Source: Priapulus caudatus (lineage: Eukaryota > Priapulida > Priapulimorpha > Priapulimorphida > Priapulidae). Taken from it: DNA of 64,000 nucleotides. The position numbers and the translations under genes are program-made. Below are positions 49,918-60,800 of the stretch, in pieces (within the stretch, counting starts at the first letter, position 1; each line of letters opens with the position of its first letter). The notes under the pieces are model-generated. The model saw only the letters and a program-made list of their open reading frames with translations. It was not told the origin of the DNA and did not search any database. The stretch lies in assembly GCF_000485595.1 (NCBI RefSeq), contig NW_014577761.1:96153-160152 (forward strand), in the 5' to 3' direction.

Positions 49918-50147
49918 TGGCGGTGGCACCGGTCACCACAGTTCCCAGCTAGTTAATTGTGAGGTAGCTCACTGGGAACCACGGGCAGGGTATGGGTTAA
50001 TGTTCCGTATTTGTGATTGTATAATTATTTGTGATGTCTGATGTCTATTAGTGTGCGTTTTCGTGGTGTTTTGCCTGCTCACCAATTGTTGTTGTGGATA
50101 GTCGAGTCCCTACATGGGGGCAGTCATGTTGGGTTGGTTAGCCACCC
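49918..50147 (+). mobile_element. 5' LTR remnant of Ty3/gypsy element
   Basis: 230 bp matching the start of the 3' LTR (55407 onwards) with about seven mismatches, for example GGTGGCACCGGTCACCACAG. Similarity stops abruptly at GCCACCC (50147; 55638 in the 3' copy). The rest of the 5' LTR, the primer-binding site, gag and the start of protease are absent. Confidence 0.85.
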
Positions 50148-50202
50148 CTCTAGCGGCGGAGAGTGGCGCGGGAGAAACAAACAGCTGACTTAGCAGTTAG
50201 TC

Positions 50203-53200
50203 GTGATGGATAGTGGCCTTCGGGGAGTTTTGCTGGGAATGGATTTCCTAAGAAGTTACGATTGCCTGATTGTTGTCCGTAGGGGGCATTTGACTGTCGG
50301 TGATACATTGCATGTTATGCAGGAGAGCCCGGGGTTAGTTCCTTGTGAGATTGGTGCAGTGGATCGCGTAACGATCCCTGCTGGGCATAAATGTATCATC
50401 ATGGGTGAGGCAGTTACCCCCTGGGGAGAGGATTGCCTTGCAATGGTAGAGCCGTTAGATTGTTTCAGGGCTGGATGGCAAGGGTATCCTGATGGCACGG
50501 TGTCTGGTAGACATGTGTAATGGCCAGGTGTCTGTTTCAGTCCTGAATTTAGGAGATGAGGATGTAGTTTTTGAGCCTGGGGAGTTATTGGCTCACCTCG
50601 AGGTTGTGCGGGTTGTGAGCCGGTTGGGCACCGGTGAGTTCGGTGAGTCCTCGCCTCTTCCGGACAGTTCTGGTTTGCCGACGCATATGCGGGTAATGTT
50701 TGAGACAATTGACTCTGGGTTGTCTCGGCGGGAGAGATGTGAGGTTTCAGCTCTGCTTCAAGAGTATGCGGGTTTGTTCACTGCTCCTGGTGAACAGCTT
50801 GGGCATACGGGGATGGTCAAGCACCGGATTGATACTGGCGCTCATTATCCCAGCAAGCAAGCTCCACGTAGATGTCCGTTGGCTCGCCAAGAGATAATGA
50901 ACGTGGAGGTCGATAAGATGTTGGCATCCGGCACCGTCCGGCCCAGCAGCAGTCCGTGGGCGTCCCCGGTAGTGTTGGTCACGAAGAAGGACGGCTCGAC
51001 GAGGTTCTGCATAGATTATCGCAAGCTGAACGACGTTACCCGTAAAGATGCCTATCCACTGCCAAGGATCGATGATACGCTGGATTCCTTGGACGGCGCC
51101 AGTTGGTTTTCTACTCTCGATTTAACCTCGGGTTATTGGCAAGTGGAGATGGATCCGGAGGATGCTGCAAAGACTGCGTTTGGGACGAGAGAGGTTTCTA
51201 TTGCTTATCCGTTATGCCGTTCGGTCTTTGTAACGCACCGGCGACCTTCCAGAGGTTGATGGAGTGTGTGCTTCGAGGTCTGCTGTGAACGGAGTGTCTT
51301 GTTTACATAGATGACATCATCATTTTTGGTAAGACCTTCGATCGAGCCATTAGCAATCTCCGTGATGGTTTCTGTTGGATTGCAGATGCCGGCATGAAGC
51401 TGAAGCCTTCGAAATGTACGCTTTTTCAGAGGAGTGCTGCCTTTCTGGGGCACATTGTCTCCGGTGATGGTATCCGGTGTGACCCCAACAAGCTCCAGGC
51501 TGTCGAGAGTTGGAGTCGTCCACACAATGTTGCTGATGTGCGGAGTTTTCTAGGGTTCGCTAATTACTATCGGCGATTTATTCCTGATTTTGCGACCCTG
51601 GCAGGACCGTTGGTTGAGCTGACCAAGAAGAACATGCCTTTTCGTTGGGGGGAGGCATGTGAGGAGGCCTTCCGCGGCTTGAGATTGCTGCAGACATCGT
51701 CGCCGGTATTGGCGTATCCGCGCTCGGATGCTGAGTTTATTCTGGACACTGACGCTAGTGCTACTGGCATCGGTGGTGTCCTGTCACAGTTCCAGAGTGG
51801 AACGGAGAGGGTAATTGCATACGGAAGCAAGGGTCTCTCTGCAGCTCAAAGACGGTACTGTACGACCAATCGGGAGTTACTTGCTGTGGTGACTTTCGTA
51901 AAGCAATTTCGGCACTATCTGTATGGTCGTCCATTTTTGGTGAGAACCGATCATGCTTCTTTGACTTGGTTGTTGAATTTCAAAGAGCCAGAGGGTGTAG
52001 TGGCGAGGTGGATTGCTTTTCTGGATACATTTGACATGAGAATCGAGCACCGTGCGGGTAAGCTTCATGGCAATGCTGATGGCTTGTCACGTCAGCCCGT
52101 GTGCCGAAAGTGTAAGAGGGAAGATTGTCCGGATTGTCGTCTTCCTAGGGTGGGTCCAGTTGGTCGTCGCGTCTCTCACGATCCCCCGTCGTTAGTCGCA
52201 GAGCGGGTGGTCGATACGAGCACGATCGTTGATCCATCGGAGGATGGTTTACCCCTTGAGGTGGGGGCGAAGTCTGTTTGCTCGGTTGATGAGCATCAGT
52301 TGGCTGCTCCTGCGGATGAAGCAGACGCTGAGTTAGATAGTGTCTTGTCGCGGTGGTCTACGCAGCAGATTCGTCAGTGGCAGCAAGAAGATGTTGCCAT
52401 CGCTGCTGTCTTGAAGGTGTTGGCAGCGGGCGGTGTCCGTCCTACCATCTGATTTGTCATCTTTGTCTACCGAGGGAAGAGCTTATTGGGAGCTTTGGGA
52501 TGGTCTAGAGGTCCATGAGGGAGTGCTCTATCTTCGGCAGGTTTTGGACTGTCGGCCAAGCAGTGATGTTTTGTGTATGGTGGTCCCACCGGTCATGCGC
52601 TGGGAGTTGTTCAAGATCTTGCATGGCAGTCGAGTTGGTGGACACCTCGGCATCACGAAGAGTTTGGCTAGGATCCGGCAGCGTTTTACGTGGCTGGGTA
52701 TACGGCAGGATGTTTTGAGGTGGGTTCGGAAGTGTGATTTGTGTAGCAGGAGGAAGCCGGGACATCGGAGGAATGCTCCCCTGTCAGCGGAGTTCATCGG
52801 CACCGTGGGAGAGGATGGCCATTGACTTCATGGGTCCACTTCCCGAGACATCATCCGGCATGAAGTATATCCTTGTGGCTTGTGAAAACTTCACTAAGTG
52901 GACGGAGGCGTTCGCTTTGCCGGATATGACTGCCCAGACAACAGCGAATTGTCTGGTTTCTGAGCTTTTTCTTCGTTTTGGAGTGCCTAGTCAGTTGCAC
53001 TCTGATCAGGGAAGAAATTTTGAGTCGGGTCTGTTTACCGAGGTATGTTTGCTGTTGGGCATCGAGAAGACTCGAACGACGCCCTACCATCCTCAGTCAG
53101 ACGGATTGGTTGAGAGGTTCAACCGGACCTTACAAAATATGTTAAGTAAGGTTGTTAATGAGCGACGAGATGACTGGGATACCCTTTTGCCGTATGTTTT

Positions 53201-54017
53201 ACCGGCGTATCGGGGTACAACCCAGGAAAGTACCGGGGTTAGCCCTAATCTTATGATGTTTGGTCATGAGGTGGGGATGCCCATTGATCTGATGTTCGAC
53301 CCCCCTCCGGGTTCGGCAGATGAGGTCTGTTCTATTGAGTTTGTGGAGTGGGTCAAGCGTGCGACTCGAGAAGCACACGCCTATGCTCGAACACATTTGG
53401 GTCAGGAGGCGCAACGTCAGAAGAGGGGTTATGACAGTAAGGTGCGTACCTCGGCGTTTGCTCCGGGTCAATGGGTCTGGTACTTCTACCCTCCTGCAGA
53501 TGTTAAGTTGGGGCTCCCATGGCGAGGGCCCTATTTGATATTGCAGAAGGGTAACGTTAGGTGGATTCAGGCTTCCCCTGATAATGTAGTGAGAGTTGTG
53601 GCCGTAGATAACCTGAAAGTCTACGAGGGTGTGGATGCACCAGTCTCCTGGTTGGGGGATGGGGCAGTTGGTGTTGACGCGGGTGTTGGTGGAGAGTCTG
53701 GTAGTCCGGGGAACGTGGCGGGTCAAGGTGCACCTGATCTGCACGGCACGGATTCCCAGGTGATGGATGACACAGAGTTGGACGAGGTTGTTGGCTCAAG
53801 ATTTTCTCGTTCTAGCCTCAAGACGCAAGCGGTTAAGTTGCAGCAAGTGGTCGGCCCTCAGGCTGGTTCTGAGGAGGTTCTGGTAGGTTCTGGGCCACTG
53901 GTAGCTGGGCAATCGAGGGACCGTTTGGGTGGTTTTGAGTTCTCAAACCCAGTGCGGCGTGCACCGGGCAAGAGGTTAGTGAAAGCTCCGTGTCACTACG
54001 GTTATGCGTCCCCGTAG
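50203..54017 (+). pseudogene. pol: Ty3/gypsy retrotransposon pol, interrupted
   Basis: Domain order is that of Ty3/gypsy: end of a retropepsin-like domain (LLGMDFLRSYDCLIV, 50203-50520); reverse transcriptase ([58 protein letters not shown]); RNase H (DTDASATGIGG, TDHASLTWL, HGNADGLSR); integrase zinc finger (H..GHLGITKSL..C..C, about 52619-52745); integrase core with catalytic Asp, Asp and Glu (AIDFMGPLPE, LHSDQGRNFES, PQSDGLVERFNR); and a C-terminal GPY-like module. Breaks: frame changes near 50500, 51200, 52440 and 52800, and an in-frame TGA at 51286-51288 between the RT palm motifs. The copy cannot encode an intact polyprotein. Its GC-rich codon usage differs from the AT-rich flanks. Confidence 0.93.
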
Positions 54018-55389
54018 AAGATGTTGTCAGACCGAGGAGTGGCTGTTGGTTCGTGGGGAGCTAGCCATTGATTGGTAGCTAATTCGCGTTCGGTTGTTGG
54101 CAGTCTATTCGCTTGCCATGGTTGGTAACGATTCCATGCAGTCTGTAGTTCCCGGAGTTACTATCCCGGCGTGGTTGTGTGAGACATGCCGACAAGGGGA
54201 TGGTGTTGTCGTCATACTGCTACGGACCCGTGTTGGTCAGCGCCCCTATGATCCGTGGAATGTTGCACCGTACTGATTCGAGCAGTGGCTGTTGGGGGCA
54301 CCCGAGGTAGTTGCGTCACGTGTGTTCTCTAGCCGGCTGGTACCGCGCTACTTACCCACGGGCATTCAGATTTATTACCCTTGATCGGAACGAGTTTGGG
54401 GTTTGTTCCCAATTAGTGTCGGAGTTTGAGCTGGATTCCGGAGTTTTAGGGGTAAAACTCCGGAATCCGCACCATTTGATAGTCGAGGGAGTGGTTAGTA
54501 AACTCCGACGTATTTCACGAGCTGAGAGCTGATAGGGTTTCAGGCCTATAGGGGGAAGGCTGATATTGCTGTGTTCACATGCTACGTGGCACGTGATAAG
54601 TGTGTTTCAGGTAATTTCAGGTCAGGGAGTGAGCTGGCGAGCGAAAGACGGATCCCTGAGAGAGTCCTGATTTTCCTGTAGAGGTAATGGGGGAGAAAAT
54701 GAGGTGAGTTGCACAAAGCACTGTGGTTGTGTGAAACGCCATGCACTCATCTGTACCGACCGTGAGGGTTGTATATCGTTGAGGGTAGTAGTCTTGCGCC
54801 TGCGCGGACGTGCACTGGAAATACTGATGGGTGTATCACTCCCTTTGTTTTTCTTAGTTGCTACCAAACGACAGTATGTCCTGTGTGCCCGCGCCCGGGT
54901 ATGAGTATCCAGATGGAGATAACGCCCGCGCCGACCTCGCATGCGAGGCTCGTGCCGATGAGAGTGGAGGCACCGCTAGAGGTGCCCACATTGTCAGAAG
55001 TGCTAGCTCAGCTGCTGACGACGATGCACGCGCTGGAGGCGCCTGGGGCACCCCCTGAGGGCGACCCCATTTCGAACATCACCACCGCCAAGTTCAACGA
55101 GTTCCTGGGAATGCTGTTGCAGTCCCAGCCGACCTTCCGATGACCAGGGAGGCAGCCGAAAGACGGAACTCATCGCCCGCGCCTGAGGTGGCCAGGAGAC
55201 AGAGTCCGGATGCAGCGACAGAAGAGAGGCGACAGGAGGCACCTCGTCGCCACTACACCCAGAGAAGAGCTGGGCGAGGAAAGCGCGGAGGAGAGACAAG
55301 CCAGCACCTAGATAGATCCAGCTGGGCTCCTCCACGCCGGGTGCCGGTGCACCGCCAGGTACGTTGTTGGGATCAACCTGACGGTCGAT
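54018..55389 (+). other. Region between pol and the polypurine tract of the retroelement
   Basis: 1.4 kb with short open frames only (for example 54769-55143 and 55140-55394, Pro/Ala/Glu/Arg-rich). None resembles a gag zinc knuckle or an envelope protein that I can recognise. TCCGGAGTTTTAGGGGTAAAACTCCGGA at about 54437-54464 is a strong hairpin, with CGTACTGATTCG-type unique DNA around it. It could be a decayed extra frame or 3' untranslated element sequence. Confidence 0.5.
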
Positions 55390-55406
55390 CTTGAAGAGGG
55401 GAGGAG
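55390..55406 (+). promoter_or_regulatory. Polypurine tract of the retroelement
   Basis: The purine run GAAGAGGGGAGGAG directly abuts the TG that opens the 3' LTR, the expected plus-strand primer position. Confidence 0.75.
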
Positions 55407-56194
55407 TGTGGCAGTGGCACCGGTCACCACAGTTCCCAGCTAGGTAATTGTGAGGTAGCTCACTGGGAACCACGGGCAGGGTATGGGTTAATGTTCCGTA
55501 TTTGTGATTGTATAATTATTTGTGATGTCTGGTGTCTACTAGTGTGCTTTTTCGTGGTGTTTTTCCTGCTCACCAATTGTTGTTGTGGATAGTCGAGTCC
55601 CTACATGGGGGCAGCCATGTTGGGTTGGTTAGCCACCCACTTTTTGTCCCGGGAGTTGTCTAAAGTAACAGTGGAGTTCGTGTCAGGCGTCTAGAGAAAT
55701 AACATTCGAGTTTGTGGTGGGAGTCGAGTGAGGTAGGCCCCGTAGCATGTAGCTAGTTCACTCTGTATGAGCATAGAGTGGAGAGGCCGGCTGAGTGGTG
55801 TGCAGAGACTGGGGAGTATGGTGACGACAGCTAGCGTACGTGTACTGGTTCAGTACCATACGGTTCACCAGTGTTCGACGTGGCTTGTGGGTGAGACCCC
55901 GCAGAGAGTCGGCCACAGTTAAGAGCTACGGTTGGTGAGTAGGCAGTTGTATTGTCCTGTTGAGTGTTGTTGTGGGGCGAGTAAATAATACAGTGAGTAG
56001 AGTATTAAATGGACTCCTGAAATAGTAGAGAGAGGGGAGTGCCAACGCTTCACGTGCAGGATAGAATCTGGCCTATTCTGTGAGCAGCCGTGCAGTAGAG
56101 AGCCTGCCGGTTGTTTAGCCCTTTGTCTGGCTCTGCCTATATCTGTATAGTCTTTGTTTATACACCGGGTTGACATTTATTACAAGACGTAACA
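55407..56194 (+). mobile_element. 3' LTR of Ty3/gypsy element
   Basis: Starts TGTGGCAGTGGCACCGG; the best-fitting end is ..ACAAGACGTAACA at 56194, giving about 788 bp with TG..CA termini. Only the first 230 bp have a 5' counterpart, so the right boundary is inferred from the CA dinucleotide and not from pairing. Confidence 0.65.
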
Positions 56195-56678
56195 TAAGGC
56201 CAGCAGAGCGGGGTGGGGTGCCCCGTTGTCATGTTTGTGGTGTGGCATTGTTGACTAACAACGCTATCGCACCGGAGCCGGAACGAATGTTGGGTTGGGT
56301 ACTACGAAGTGAGCGCAGTAGCACTGAGGCACTCTGGTGGCTAGTGGAATCTGGGTGGCAACGATACGGCCATGTCAACGCATCCGGACCTACGGGGTGA
56401 GTGTTCTTACCTAAGGTTATTGCTAGTCACTACGTGTCGACTGGTGGCGCCCTCAGGTGTCGCAGGAAGACACAAAACGCTACACAAGGCTGCCATGATA
56501 AAAATCAACTTCATATTGTCTAGACCAGTTTTATTGGAAATTAATGGAATAACATTGCTCACAATATCACATGTGACTGAAACACATAATTGCTGATTAA
56601 TTTTTTACGAAATTTACTAAATAGTAAAAAATTAGTACAGCAATTTTCTGTCAAACAAGTCAATTTTATTATATACAC
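56195..56678. other. Intergenic DNA after the retroelement
   Basis: A GC-richer stretch (56195-56480) that may still belong to the retroelement or its relic, then AT-rich unique DNA. No gene was recognised. Confidence 0.5.
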
Positions 56679-56687
56679 TACAGTGCC

Positions 56688-56970
56688 GCTGATAGGGTCT
56701 ATGTCCCCCAGGGTACTGCCGGAACGTACCCTGGTAACTATCTAGCTGATATGGTTAGGGTTAGGGTTAGGGTTAGGGTTAGGGTTAGGGTTAGAGTTAG
56801 GGTTAGGGTTAGGGTTAGGGAGTAGGCGTAGGCGATTCCCTAGACTCGTTAGGCGAGGTACGGTCCGGCATATTAGATAGTAGTATTTAGTACCAGGGTA
56901 CATTCCGGTATACCGGACCGTACCAAGGGTACATTCCGGCAGTACCCTGGGGGACATAGACCCTATCAGC
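56688..56970. mobile_element. TIR element with telomere-like core (element D)
   Basis: Inverted ends of about 50 bp (GCTGATAGGGTCTATGTCCC, CCAGGGTACTGCCGGAA). An exact 9-bp duplication TACAGTGCC lies at 56679-56687 and 56971-56979. (TTAGGG)n runs almost unbroken at 56752-56820. Secondary hairpin-forming blocks (GGTACGGTCCGG, CCGGACCGTACC) occur at the right. It has no coding capacity. Confidence 0.88.
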
Positions 56971-57032
56971 TACAGTGCCAGTTTAGACAAACGTGTTCAC
57001 GCAGTTGAAGTAAGCTCACACGAAATACATAA

Positions 57033-57748
57033 TATCAAGAGCGTATTAAGAAGGAGAGCGTACAACGGTGAAATGCTGAAACCATGTTGCAGTATTAGTC
57101 GAAGTAAGAAACTTTGCCCATTTTATTTTGACGATACTTTGCGGTAGTATTGATCAGCTGTCCTACCTTACTAATATAAAACAAAACGCTTGTCCCTTCA
57201 ATGCCCCTATGCTGAGATAATGAGCAGTGAAAATCTGGTATTTTTGCCGAAAACCAACTCGAGATCCCTGTTGGCTGTGACCCTCTCTCGCTTTGAGATA
57301 GCTTCGGCAAACCTCACGTGTTTCCGTCAATGATTGACAAATGGAATGAATGACGTCTGTTATTGATTGCCATAGTGATGACCCCACCTGTGCTCACCTC
57401 ACGCTGGATGTAGTAATCTCTGTAGTACTGACGTAATGACTCAGCGCTACCATGGCGCTACACAGCGGCGACCGGAAGCAACATACTGGCCACAACACGA
57501 GAGAGGGTCACAGCCAACAGGAATCTCGAGTCGGTTTGCGGCAAAAATACCAAATTTTCATCGCTCATTATCTCAGTGTAGGAGCATCGTAGGGACAATC
57601 GGTTTGTTTTATATTAGTAATGTAGGACAGCTGATCAATACTACCGCAAGGAAAATAAGACAAGCAAAGTTTCTTAATTCAACTAATACTGCAACATGGT
57701 TTCAGCATTTCACCAATGTACGCTCTTCTTCTTAATACGCTCTTGATA
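57033..57748. mobile_element. 716-bp fold-back element with TATCAAGAGC ends
   Basis: Almost the whole element is one inverted repeat: TATCAAGAGCGTATTAAGAA..AGAGCGTAC at the left and GTACGCTCTTCTTCTTAATA..GCTCTTGATA at the right. Inner matches include TGATCAGCTGTCCTAC, GTTGGCTGTGACCCTCTCTC and their complements. Only about 150 bp in the middle (around 57310-57480) is unpaired. It is flanked by TA. Short open frames in the arms are mirror images. Confidence 0.88.
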
Positions 57749-57848
57749 ATATGGTAGCAATTACTTTGATAAGTTCGATAACTTTAATAGGTGTCCCAAA
57801 GAGTTCCTCTATATTTGCGACACAATCAATGGATATTAAATATGAACC

Positions 57849-60800
57849 TCACAATTCTTCAATAAGTTTATGTTCTACACATACTGGTTTTAAGTCTGCC
57901 ATACACTTTTCGACCTGCTTTTGCTGCTCCTGAATTGCAAACATATCCACTTCCATCAATTCTGAAGCAAAGAAGAATAACATGACACTTTTGGACTATC
58001 ATGCATAGACACATGGAACTGGGATTGGGCACAAGATTATTGGTAATAGAGGATATGACTAGCAAAGATGTCATTGGAGTGAATGACCAATAAAAATGAC
58101 ACTGTAATAATATATTGCATTAGTAACGTGTGCAGACATTTCCAATTCCGCATGCATAGCCCTGAAATTAGAACTGAAAAAGTTTCTTTAGTCATGAGTC
58201 CATAATTATTACGAAATCAAATTTAGAACAAGAATTTTAGGCAAAACTGATGCTAAAGCAATATTTGAGCAGGGGTCAACAGGAAACGCCTTTAGTATGC
58301 TCAGATAAAGTGACAGTTTCTATTATACTGCACTTGGTCCAATATTAATGAAAAATATATAAATTTTACTTCACAAATTATTATTGTCAGCTATATATTA
58401 TCAAGAGCTCATAACAGAGAAGAGTATGGCACCGTTTTAACAGCGTTTTGCATAGTTTTCAACTTGTAAATATGCTATCAATATGTGAATAAATATATTA
58501 AAACTTTACCTTGTTTTCGTCTATGATTCTCCCTTAATCATATGACACCACCAATTTACCTGAAAATCGTTCTTCAAAAAAGTTCTTTGAATACGACACG
58601 GTTTCACATAGTTTTCCCAAATGTTCGCATGTATTCGGCGCAAGTTTATTATCGGATTAGTGTTCTATTGTCTATGACGGAACGCTGGGGGCTGTTAGGG
58701 ATATTAGGCATCGAATTGTATTCAGCGTGTAGCGTTTCCAGCATGCTAGAAATAATTGTGTGCTCACGGCGAGCTAGCAGCTGATTTTAGCTGTGTTGCC
58801 ATCGTGTTCCTGATGATAAGGAAGCGAAACAAGTGCTGTTACTGTGCTTACCTAATACGAACAGCCCCCAGCGTCCCTTAGTTACAACCTGGTGCTGCCA
58901 CCGCATATCAACATGCGCCGAATACATGCGAACATTTGGAAAAACTGTGAAACCGTGTCGTATTCAAAGAACTTTTTTGAAGAACACATACGATTTTCAG
59001 GTAAATTGGTGGTGTCATATCATTAAGGAAGAATTATAGACGAAAACACGGTAAAGTTTTAATATATTTATTCACATATTGATAGAATATTTACAAGTTG
59101 AAAACTATGCAAAACGCTGTTAAAACGGTGTCATACTCTTCTCTATTATGAGCTCTTGATATTATGTTGCTCAAATTCTATAAAAGGTAATGAAAGTTAT
59201 GTAAACAAACGAACATATATTTACCATTAACATCAATCAATAGGTTTTTTAAAGTTTCTGTGATGGACCAAAATAAAATAAAATAAAAATAAAACTTACT
59301 ATGTTGAATTTGGATATCTGGAAGTAGTCCCTGGAGTTCTAATCCATAGTCTTGGACCCAGCTGAGGTAGAAGTCCAGCTTCTTCAAGATAACTCCACAT
59401 TTCTTTTTTAAAAGTGCATTTTCTTCTGATGTGCCACCCTGAATTTTAGCTGAAAGACATTATTGAATAGACTGGAATAATCACTGCTATTCTAGAGTGA
59501 TCACACCTTCCCAATTAACACCATTAAATTCATTTTTGACACTACAAACTACACAATTAGTAAAACTAGTAGATCAGAACTATTATCTTCATAGTACTGT
59601 GCTAAAGCTGAACAATGCTTTCTGACATATATCATTTACCCGTTTTCAACGATTTCTTGGCAATTGTGAAAAGGTTGTGGATCTCTGAGAGTGAAGCTAT
59701 GATATAGTGCAGTGGCATGTCTTTGCTAGGTCCTTCCATAATTCTACATACATCAAGAACAATTGCTGTGGAATATTCCCGACTGTTAAGCCTGGCACTC
59801 TGGAAATAAAATATGCAGGGTAAACAAATATGCTAGTAAAGTTACATTAATTGCTTTTAAGCAACCGACATATCAGCAGGATAAGATAAGCCAAAAAGGC
59901 TGATTAATGGCCCTATCACGAGATTTGCAAGAAATGGCGGCGGTAATCAAAACGAGCAATCAAAACTCAAATTGTGCATGTTTTGGTGAATATAGCAAAG
60001 TGCGAAGGTTCGAAAACATGTTAACGTTATTTTAAACAGTTGCTGTTACTCATGCAGTAACGGTAAAGCCTAGGACACACTGTGCGATTTTCTACGCTGG
60101 CCGCTTGCGATCGATAAATACGGTGCCAGGGTCCGCGCGGTGTGTCCGGTCTCACGGCAGCGTATTTCGCACGCGATCCCATACGCCCGGCTGATCGCTC
60201 GCATTCAGCATGTTGAATATTTACGCACGATTTTCCATCGCTTGCGTACGGCGCATGCGCTTGCATGCGCTTGCACGTGACCAGCTAGCGCCAGCGCGCC
60301 CAGCAATGAATCATCGTGTTCGAACGCGATTGTTTTTAGCAGCCAATCAAGTGTAGCAACGAAAGCTAGGAAAGCCGTTGGAAGTGGTTGGACACCGTAC
60401 AGTGTGTCCACACTCGTACGGCGTTCTAAATTCGTGAGCGAATATATACGCTGCCGGGCAGCGTACAGAATCGCTAGTGTGTCCTAGGCTTAAGTGTCGT
60501 AAAAGTGGGGAAAACACGAGACTGGTTGGAAATTATGTTCGAAATAAAAGCTTTCAAGGAAGGAACTTCGACCCTTGACCAATGCTTCACGGTGTGAGTG
60601 CAAAAACACACCTAACCAGGTCCTTTGCATGGTTCTCCCCAGGCTTTTAATGCATGTCAGGATTGACATGACTTCAACATGTTCAAAGCTAAAGCTAATT
60701 TGCAACCACCAATAAATCCTTAATTTCTTAACCTATATGCCTCGATTTCCAGCTGTGTTTACTTTTGACAATCCCAATGCAACCATGCTGTTTTCAGAGT

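Noticed and set aside
54622-55473. Pro/Arg-rich frames on both strands as gag or env
   Set aside because: No zinc knuckle, capsid or membrane features; they are probably compositional frames in GC-rich DNA.
48353-56820. True telomere or chromosome-fusion scar
   Set aside because: Each TTAGGG array is under about 70 bp, lies inside inverted repeats with target duplications, and is surrounded by ordinary genes.
33489-56970. CRISPR array or other prokaryotic repeat system
   Set aside because: No regularly spaced direct repeats with unique spacers; the DNA is clearly eukaryotic.
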